From assembly GCF_033807715.1 (NCBI RefSeq), contig NC_084600.1, forward strand, positions 45,963,824 through 46,027,823: 64,000 nucleotides of DNA, written 5' to 3'. Source of the DNA: Cololabis saira (taxonomy: Eukaryota; Chordata; Actinopteri; Beloniformes; Belonidae). A program made the translations under genes and the position numbers. Each line of letters begins with the position of its first letter. Within the stretch, counting starts at the first letter, position 1. Shown here piece by piece: positions 55,263 through 64,000 of this stretch. The notes beneath the pieces were generated by a model. It was not told where the DNA came from. It ran no database searches and was given only the letters and a program-made list of their open reading frames with translations.

Positions 55263-56614
55263 AGTGCCACGGCTGCGCCACGTGGCACGCCTCCTCCATT
55301 GAGCTGCGCAAGCTCAATGGAGGAGGAGTGCCTCGTGCGCAGCACGAGGCACTCATACTATTGCTCAGGCTTATTTATTATTTATTATATATTCTTCCGT
55401 AAAAACTTTGTCCGGCTACTCCTCCTACAGCTTTGAGAAAACGCGAAAAGTAAAAACGTAGAAACGTGCGCCTTAATCGGGAATCGATGGGTATGACTTT
55501 TATTAGCGATTGGCGTGCACGTTTTTGCGCAACGTTCACAAACGTGCGCTTTTTGCCCCATCCGGAACGCATTGCGTGAACTTTGGGGCCTCACCACTCG
55601 CACACCGTTACTCGAAAAATTATGAACCGATTTAGAAAGTTGTAGGCCCTGAATTTAACTACAGTCCTGTGGATTTTCAGAACGATGGCACGAATAGTTT
55701 TTGCACGAAGTGCAAAAACATTTCCAAATTTCCAAACTAATGGGGAGCTCATTTTCCCTATGTATTCCTATGGCGCCATTCAAAGCGGATGGGAAAATGT
55801 CGAGAAAAAAGACAAAATTCACCTTTTTTCTGAGTCACGTATCTTTCTCATACTTGCACGTAGAAACGTCATTCAAACTTCAAAACGGAGGAAAACTTCT
55901 CTTCTCTCTCCAAACCCGAAACAGTTTTTTCCTAAAATGTACACTTTTCAAGATATGAGCCCTCAAGCGAGGACTGGAAATCACTTTTTTTCAAATCTAG
56001 AGCACGGGAGTCAGTTTGCTAGAGTGTAGTTACACTGAAAAAAAAACATGATTTCTTATTTGTAACTCGAGGTCACGGCCAAACCGTAAAAGGTAGACAG
56101 ATAATTTTTGGTCAGAATATAGACATAGGTGTTGTGATTTATAAAATGTGACTTTGACAGGCGTGGTGTGCACAAAATTTTAACGGGGGAGCCAACAGAC
56201 ACGCCAGTTCCTGTCTCTCTCTTCATTGACTCCCATGTTAAATGAAGTTTTCTTAAAAAAAATCTCATTTTTGTTTTCGAATTGCCGTTACTAACACATT
56301 TTAAGGAATATCTGTATGAAAATAACATTTAGATAATCTGGTAGGTTCTCTGTTTCTCAAAATGTTTTCGTTTTTCTGCTAAGAGCTACGGTTTGAGCGC
56401 AAAGTGGAGTGATTTCAGGTTTGTCACAACCAAAAATCCAGCTGAGTCATTCCCGCTCCCTCTGTATCAGGTTCTTGTTGCCCCTAGCAACCAGAGCTCA
56501 GCTGTTGACTGATTAGACTGACCCAGAACTGGTCACATGACTCACTCAGTACAGACTTCATAGTATAACCTGGAAAATGGAGAAATCTGAACCCTGACCT
56601 TTTAACCTTAGATG

Positions 56615-56693
<79 letters not shown>

Positions 56694-58213
56694 TAGGTGT
56701 TATTATGGGATGTCAGGTGTTTTTATAGGATGTTAGTGTTATTATGGGATGTCAGGTGTTTTTATAGGATGTTAGTGTTATTATGGGATGACAGGTGTTT
56801 TTATAGGATGTTAGTGTTATTATGGGATGGCAGGTGTTTTTATAGGATGTTAGTGTTATTATGGGATGGCAGGTGTTTTTATAGGATGTTAGTGTTATTA
56901 TGGGATGTTAGTGTTATTATGGGATGGTAGGTGTTTATTATGGGATGGTAGTGTTATTGGTGTTAGCGGTCCCGTTAGCGGTTCTGTTAGCGGTCCTGTT
57001 AGCGATCCCGTTAGCGGTCCCGTTAGCGGTCCAGTTAGCGATCCCGTTAGCGGTCCAGTTAGCGATCCCGTTAGCGGCTTGGTTAGCGATCCCGTTAGCG
57101 GCTCGGTTAGCGGTCCCGTTAGCGGTTCAGTTAGCGATTCCGTTAGCGATCCCGTTAGCGGTCCCGTTAGCGGTCCCGTTAGCGGTCCAGTTAGCGATCC
57201 CGTTAGCGGTCCAGTTAGCGACCCCGTTAGCGGTCCCGTTAGCGGTTCCGCTAGCGGTTGTTAGCGATCCCGTTAGCGGTCCCGTTAGCGGTTCAGTTAG
57301 CGATTCCGTTAGCGATCCCGTTAGCGGTCCCGTTAGCGGTCCAGTTAGCGATCCCGTTAGCGGTCCAGTTAGCGACCCCGTTAGCGGTTCCGCTAGCGGT
57401 TCCGCTAGCGGTTGTTAGCGATCCCGTTAGCGGTCCCGTTAGCGGTTCTGTTAGCGGTTCTGTTAGCGGTCCTGTTAGCGGTTCCGTTAGCGGTTGTTAG
57501 CGGTCCCGTTAGCGATCCCATTAGCGGCTCGGTTAGCAATCCCGTTAGCGGCTCGGTTAGCGGTCCCGTTAGCGGTTCAGTTAGTGATTCCGTTAGCGAT
57601 CCCGTTAGCGGTACCGTTAGCAGTCCAGTTAGCGATCCCGTTAGCGGTCCAGTTAGCGACCCCGTTAGCGGTCCCGTTAGCAATCCCATTAGCGGTCCCG
57701 TTAGCGGTTCCGCTAGCGGTTGTTAGCGATCCCGTTAGCGGTTCTGTTAGCGGTTCTGTTAGCGGTCCCGTTAGCGGTTCTGTTAGCGGTTGTTAGCGGT
57801 CCCGTTAGCGATCCCATTAGCGGCTCGGTTAGCGGTCCCGTTAGCGATCCCGTTAGCGATCCCGTTAGCGATCCCGTTAGCGGTCCCGTTAGCGGTTCCG
57901 TTAGCGGTCCCGTTAGCGGTCCCGTTAGCGGTTCCGTTAGCGGTTGTTAGCGGCTCGGTTAGCGATCCCGTTAGCGGCTCGGTTAGCGGTCCCGTTAGCG
58001 GTCCCGTTAGCGATCCCGTTAGCGATCCCGTTAGCGGTTCAGTTAGCGGTTCTATATTTTCTGTAATAACTTTTGAATGGTTTGACATAGAGAGTCATGG
58101 GTGGTGTCATTGGAATCTGTATCGAGTCCTTGACCTTCATGGGTGCAAATAAGCCCCGCGATCATCCGGCAGTAGTCCGTGGCACTTCAAAATTTCCCGG
58201 GAATTTTGTCTAG
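55263..58213 (+). mobile_element. Repeat family C, copy C3 (complete, 2951 bp)
   Basis: Same order as C2 with very similar unique sequence. The size difference lies in the satellites. Ends TTGTCTAG at 58213. Confidence 0.85.
56697..58053. repeat. 39-bp and 12-bp minisatellites in C3
   Basis: 39-bp units at 56697-56955, then the TTAGCG array from 56963. The order of unit variants differs from C2. Confidence 0.95.
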
Positions 58214-59444
58214 TTTATTCCATATTCTTCCGTAAAAACTTTGTCCGGTAACTAGTCCCGCAGCTTTGAGAAAACGCGAAAAGTAAAAACGTAGAAACGT
58301 GCGCCTTAATCGGGAATCGATGGGTATGACTTTTATAAGCAATTGGCGTGCACGTTTTTGCGCAACGTGCACAAACGTGCGCTTTTTGCCCCATCCGGAA
58401 CGCATTGCGTGAACTTTGGGGCCTCACCACTCGCACACCGTTACTCGAAAAATTCCGAACCGATTTAGAAAGTTGTAGGCCCTGAATTTAACTACAGTCC
58501 TGTGGATTTTCAGAACGATGGCACGAATAGTTTTTGCACGAAGTGCAAAAACATTTCCAAATTTCCAAACTAATGGGGAAGATTTTCCCATGCATTTCAA
58601 TGGCGCCATTCAAAGCGGATGGGAAAATGTTGAGAAAAAAAAGACAAAATTCACCTTTTTTCCGAGTCACGTATCTTTCTCATACTTGCACGTAGAAACG
58701 TCATTCAAACTTCAAAACGGAGGAAAACTTCTCTTCTCTCTCCAAACCCGAAACTGTTTTTTCCTAAAATGTACACTTTTCAAGATATGAGCCCTCAAGC
58801 GAGGACTGGAAATCACTTTTTTTCAAATCTAGAGCACGGGAGTCAGTTTGCTAGAGTGTAGTTACACTGAAAAAAAAACATGATTTCTTATTTGTAACTC
58901 GAGGTCACGGCCAAACCGTAAAAGGTAGACAGATAATTTTTGGTCAGAATATAGACATAGGTTTTGTGATTCATAAAATGTGACTTTGACAGGCGTGGTG
59001 TGCACAAAATTTTAACGGGGGAGCCAACAGACACGCCAGTTCCTGTCTCTCTCTTCATTGACTCCCATGTTAAATGAAGTTTTCTTAAAAAAAATCTCAT
59101 TTTTGTTTTCGAATTGCCGTTACTAACACATTTTAAGGAATATCTGTATGAAAATAACATTTAGATAATCTGGTAGGTTCTCCGTTTCTCAAAATGTTTT
59201 CGTTTTTCTGCTAAGAGCTACGGTTTGAGCGCAAAGTGGAGTGATTTCAGGTTTGTCACAACCAAAAATCCAGCTGAGTCATTCCCGCTCCCTCTGTATC
59301 AGGTTCTTGTTGCCCCTAGCAACCAGAGCTCAGCTGTACTGATTAGACTGACCCAGAACTGGTCACATGACTCACTCAGTACAGAATTCATAGTATAACC
59401 TGGAAAATGGAGAAATCTGAACCCTGACCTTTTAACCTTAGATG

Positions 59445-59517
<73 letters not shown>

Positions 59518-61529
59518 TAGGTGTTATTATGGGATGGCAGGTGTTTTTATAGGATATTAGTGTTATTATGGGATGTCAGGTGTTTTTATAGGATGTTAGT
59601 CCTATTATGGGATGTCAGGTGTTTTTATAGGATGTTAGTGTTATTATGGGATGTCAGGTGTTTTTATATGATGTTAGTGTTATTATGGGATGGCAGGTGT
59701 TTTTATAGGATGTTAGTGTTATTATGGGATGTCAGGTGTTTTTATAGGATGTTAGTGTTATTATGGGATGTTAGTGTTATTATGGGATGGTAGGTGTTTA
59801 TTATGGGATGGTAGTGTTATTGGTGTTAGCGGTCCCATTAGCGGTTCTGTTAGCGGTCCTGTTAGCGATCCCGTTAGCGGTCCCGTTAGCGGTCCAGTTA
59901 GCAATCCCGTTAGCGGTCCAGTTAGCGACCCCGTTAGCGGTCCCGTTAGCAATCCCGTTAGCGGTCCCGTTAGCGGTTGTTAGCGATCCTGTTAGCGATC
60001 CCGTTAGCGGCTCAGTTAGCGATCCCGTTAGCGGTTCGGTTAGCGGTCCCGTTAGCGGTTCAGTTAGCGATTCCGTTAGCGATCCCGTTAGCGGTCCCGT
60101 TAGCGATCCCGTTAGCGGTCCAGTTAGCGACCCCGTTAGCGGTCCCGTTAGCAATCCCATTAGCGGTCCCGTTAGCGGTCCCGTTAGCGACCCCATTAGC
60201 GGCTCGGTTAGCGGTCCCATTAGCGATCCCGTTAGCGATCCCGTTAGCGATCCCGTTAGCGGTCCCGTTAGCGGTCCCATTAGCGGTCTCGTTAGCGGTT
60301 CCGTTAGCGGTTGTTAGCGGCTCGGTTAGCGATTCCGTTAGCGGCTCGGTTAGCGATCCCGTTAGCGATCCTGTTAGCGGTCCCGTTAGCGGTTCCGTTA
60401 GCGATCCCATTAGCGGTCCCATTAGCGGTCCCGTTAGCGGTTCCGTTAGCGGTTGTTAGCGGCTCGGTTAGCGATTCCGTTAGCGGCTCGGTTAGCAGTC
60501 CCGTTAGCGGTCCCGTTAGCGATCCCTTTAGCGATCCCGTTAGCGGTCCCGTTAGCGGTCCAGTTAGCGATCCCGTTAGCGGTCCAGTTAGCGACCCCGT
60601 TAGCGGTCCCGTTAGCAATCCCGTTAGCGGTCCCGTTAGCGGTTGTTAGCGATCCCGTTAGCGATCCCGTTAGCGGCTCAGTTAGCGATCCCGTTAGCGG
60701 TTCGGTTAGCGGTCCCGTTAGCGGTTCAGTTAGCGATTCCGTTAGCGATCCCGTTAGCGGTCCCGTTAGCGATCCCGTTAGCGGTCCAGTTAGCGACCCC
60801 GTTAGCGGTCCCGTTAGCAATCCCATTAGCGGTCCCGTTAGCGGTTCCGCTAGCGGTTGTTAGCGGTTCTGTTAGCGGTCCCGTTAGCGGTTCCGTTAGC
60901 GGTTGTTAGCGGTCCCGTTAGCGACCCCATTAGCGGCTCGGTTAGCGGTCCCATTAGCGATCCCGTTAGCGATCCCGTTAGCGGTCCCGTTAGCGGTCCC
61001 ATTAGCGGTCTCGTTAGCGGTTCCGTTAGCGGTTGTTAGCGGCTCGGTTAGCGATTCCGTTAGCGGCTCGGTTAGCGATCCCGTTAGCGATCCTGTTAGC
61101 GGTCCCGTTAGCGGTTCCGTTAGCGATCCCATTAGCGGTCCCATTAGCGGTCCCGTTAGCGGTTCCGTTAGCGGTTGTTAGCGGCTCGGTTAGCGATTCC
61201 GTTAGCGGCTCGGTTAGCAGTCCCGTTAGCGATCCCGTTACCGATCCCTTTAGCGATCCCGTTAGCGGTTCAGTTAGCGATACTGTTAGAGGTTCCGTTA
61301 GCGGTTCTGTTAGCTATCCCGTTAGCGGTCCCGTTAGCGGTCTTGTTAGCGGTTCTATTAGCCTATTACATATTTTCTGTAATAACTTTTGAATGGTTTG
61401 ACATAGAGAGTCATGGGTGGTGTCAAATGACTAAGTATCGAGTCCTTGACCTTCATGGGTGCAAATAAGCCCCGCGATCATCCGGCAGTAGTCCGTGGCA
61501 CTTCAAAATTTCCCGGGAATTTTGTCTAG
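58214..61529 (+). mobile_element. Repeat family C, body and tail (assigned to C1)
   Basis: Headless body starting TTTATTCCATATTCTTCCG. It differs slightly from C2 and C3 in the unique part (for example GGTAACTAGTCCCGCAGC at 58247), consistent with an older copy. Tail complete at 61529. Confidence 0.8.
59519..61362. repeat. 39-bp and 12-bp minisatellites in C1
   Basis: 39-bp units at 59519-59820, then the longest TTAGCG array (59825-61362). Within it, a block of about 0.5 kb is itself largely repeated (compare 59977-60310 with 60643-61040). Confidence 0.95.
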
Positions 61530-63065
61530 TTATTATTCTTATTCCGCACTTTTTTTCGTCCGTTAATACGGCCCGAACCGCAACGTGCACCCATGCATGG
61601 CATACATCGTTGGATGCGTCTCCATCGTGATTCGATGGGCATTACTTTTCTCCGTAATAGGGGTTACCGTGGCAACGCTAGTTGCCAAAAAGCAAAAAAA
61701 AAGGCGAAAATTCCCACGCTTATTGCTCGGCCGAACTTTATCGTAGAGACATCGTTCAAACTTTCAAACACTCGGCCCGATAGTCACTAAAGGACCATAA
61801 AACTTCATCATGCTACTTATTACGGTTTTTGCGATATTTAACTTTCAATTTAAAAAAAAAATCTATTTTATTTTGGACGCTTGTTGCTAGGCAACGGTTT
61901 ATCGTACAGACATCATTACAACATTGACAAACCCGGGACGCTTTGTACTGCAACATATTTTAGTCTCGTCATGCTTGCTATTACGGTTTTTGAGATATTC
62001 CACATTGTTCATTTTGATGCTAACGGAACTTCGGATGCTTGTTGCGCGGCAACGCGGTATCGCAGAGACTTTGTTCCAACGTTAAAAGACTCAGCTTGAT
62101 GTGGACTACAACATACTGAGGTCTCATTACGCTCTCGTTTACAGCTTTTGAGATATTAAAGCCAAATTGTCCCATTCTATCCTATGGGGCTTGTTACCAT
62201 GGCAACAAAAACCTATGCATTTGTATGGGAGAGCATGTGAATAAACAATCTGTTAATACTGCTCGGACCGCAATGTGCACCCATGCATGGCATATATCGT
62301 TGGATGCGTCTCCATCGTGCCTCGATGGGCATTACTTTTTTCAGTCAAAAGTGCTACCGTGGCAACGCTAGATGCCAAAAAGCCAAAAAAAAGGCGAAAA
62401 TTCAGACGCTTATTGCTCGGCCGGACTTTATCGTAGAGACATAGTTCAAACTTTCAAACACTCGGCCCGATTGGCACTAACGGAGCCTAGAACCTCATTA
62501 TGCCATTTTTTTAAGTTTTTGTGATATTGACCTTTCATTTTTTTTTTAATTTCCGTTTGACTTTGGACGCTTGTTGCTAGGCAACAGATTATCGTAGAGA
62601 CATCATACAAATGTTCCCTGACTCGGCACGCTGTGACCTTCAACGTATTAAAATTTCATGAAGCTGTGATTTAAGGAAAGTTTAATGTAAAATCCATGCC
62701 AAATGGCCCCATTCATTCGGATGGGTTTTTTTAAACCACGGTGGAAAAAAAACCTATCCGTTAACGTAGCCTGAACCGGAACGTGCACCCATGCATGGCA
62801 TACATCGTTGGATGCGTCTCCATCGTGCCTCGATGGGCATTGCTTTTCTCAGTCAAAAGCGTTACCGTGGGGACGCTAGACGGCAAAAAGCGCGCCCCAT
62901 TAATAGCTATTGGGAGCACAGGAATGAATGAAATACAACCGTAAACACCTCAAACTGACATAAAACCGCCCCGAACACAAACACTGCAGCCCCAAACCAG
63001 AGCAGCGAGAGGGCTCGAATGGGCGGTAGGGCATGCCCATATCAAAATTTCCAGAAATTTTCTAG
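61530..63065 (+). mobile_element. Repeat family B, body and tail (assigned to B2)
   Basis: Headless B body beginning TTATTATTCTTATTCCGCAC and ending with the inverse head motif and CTAG at 63065. More diverged than B1 and B3 are from each other. Confidence 0.8.
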
Positions 63066-64000
63066 TTCTTTTTCTTTTTCTTTTTCTTCTGACGAAAGGA
63101 GGGCCTTTTTGCCCCCCTAAACGTGCCCAAAAAGTCACCAAATTTTGCATGCAAGTCAGGCCTGGCGAAAAATTTGATATTTAATGGTTTACATTAATGG
63201 GCGTGGCAAAATGGCTCAACAGCGCCCCCCGGAAAACTTTGTGACTCAAGCCCCACAACACGGTTTGACGTACATGCACGAAAATCTCTACACACCTGTA
63301 TCAGTACACAACTTAAAGAAAAGTCTCTTGGCGACATGGCCGAAACCGAACAAGAAGTCAGCCATTTTGAATTAATCGTGTAACTTTGGCGCAATTTATG
63401 CCATTCCTTCGGCAGTTAATACGGCCCGAACCGTAACGTTCCCCCAAGTGTGTTATACATCAAAATGTGCGTCTCCATCCTGCGACAACACGCATTACTT
63501 TTCTCTTTCAAAATCGTTACCGTGGCGATGCTAGACGCCAAAAAGCACGCCCACCCTTCATCTGGTTGGTTCAGACCGAAAAAACTTTGCGCCTCAAGCC
63601 CCAGAATACGGTGTGACGTACATGAACGAAAATCGGTACACACCTGTATCATGTCGCTGCTTAAAGAAAAGTCTCTTGGCGCCATGGCCGAAACCGAACA
63701 GGAAGTCGGCCATTTTAAACATTCTTAATTAATCGCGTAATTTTGGAGCAATATATGCCATTCCTTCGAGAATTAATACGGCCCGAACCGTATCGTGAAC
63801 CCAGATGTGTTATACATCAAAATGTGCGTCTCCATCCTGCGACTACGCGCATTACTTTTCTCTTTCAAAAGTGTTACCGTGGCGACGCTAGACGCCAACA
63901 AGCGCGCCACCCTTCATCTGATTGGTCCATATTTGATAGTTCTCCAAAAGTCACCAATTTTTGCATGCAAGGCAGGCCTGGCGATACATTTGATATTTCA
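63066..64000 (+). mobile_element. Repeat family A, body (assigned to A1), continues beyond window
   Basis: Starts with a pyrimidine-rich tract (TTCTTTTTCTTTTTC) in place of TTA repeats, then CTTCTGACGAAAGGAGGGCC and the first two internal modules. No tail within the window. Confidence 0.75.

Noticed and set aside
53901..61362. TTAGCG arrays as interstitial telomere repeats
   Set aside because: The vertebrate telomere unit is TTAGGG with a 6-bp period. Here the period is 12 (GTTAGCGGTCCC) and the arrays are an internal part of family C.

Overview
The window looks like nuclear DNA of a teleost fish. It has spliced minus-strand exons of two teleost immune families (an NLR with single-LRR exons and a B7-family gene resembling HHLA2), LINEs of typical fish types (L2-like, Rex1-like, RTE-like), a DIRS-type tyrosine-recombinase retroelement, hAT and Harbinger remnants, long (CA)n tracts and many minisatellites. 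No bacterial-type operon, CRISPR array or rRNA gene is visible. Species was not determined.

Layout. 1-3156: 3' two thirds or more of a minus-strand LINE with a long endonuclease/RT frame. 3157-27757: the 3' part of an NLR-like gene on the minus strand. Six LRR exons (174 or 177 nt, all the same splice phase) and one pre-LRR exon are spread over 23 kb and pushed apart by transposons. A 1.8 kb block with one LRR exon is duplicated in tandem. 7686-9017 is a Harbinger-like non-autonomous element with an internal foldback. 9655-21096 is bounded by matching inverted ends of a DIRS-like element. Inside it are recombinase, RNase H and RT pieces, a Rex1-like LINE fragment that replaces the RT core, a CpG-rich segment with a ZNF143/THAP11-type motif, and an L2-like LINE. 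22-29 kb holds more LINE and hAT debris, two minisatellites and an LTR. 29381-34434 (perhaps to 35183) is a four-exon HHLA2-like gene encoding V, C and V-type Ig domains plus a transmembrane segment.

35441-64000 is the most striking part. It is 28.5 kb with no credible gene, built only from three related repeat families, here called A, B and C. Each has a 5' head with a hairpin, an AT-rich tract, a body, an inverted copy of the head motif, and a short terminal hairpin (B and C end in CTAG). The heads, bodies and tails are not in simple tandem order. They read as perfectly balanced brackets: 7 heads, 7 bodies and 6 tails for A (the seventh tail should lie beyond the window), and 3/3/3 for both B and C. 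If every new copy is taken to have inserted into the AT tract just after an older head, the split copies rejoin to uniform lengths: A about 1.88 kb in four copies, B 1.78 kb in all three. The terminal architecture suggests a non-autonomous rolling-circle (Helentron/Helitron2-like) origin. That is inference; no Rep/helicase gene is present here.

The genes do not form one pathway. The two immune-type genes are neighbours on the same strand, and the rest of the window is layered transposon activity.
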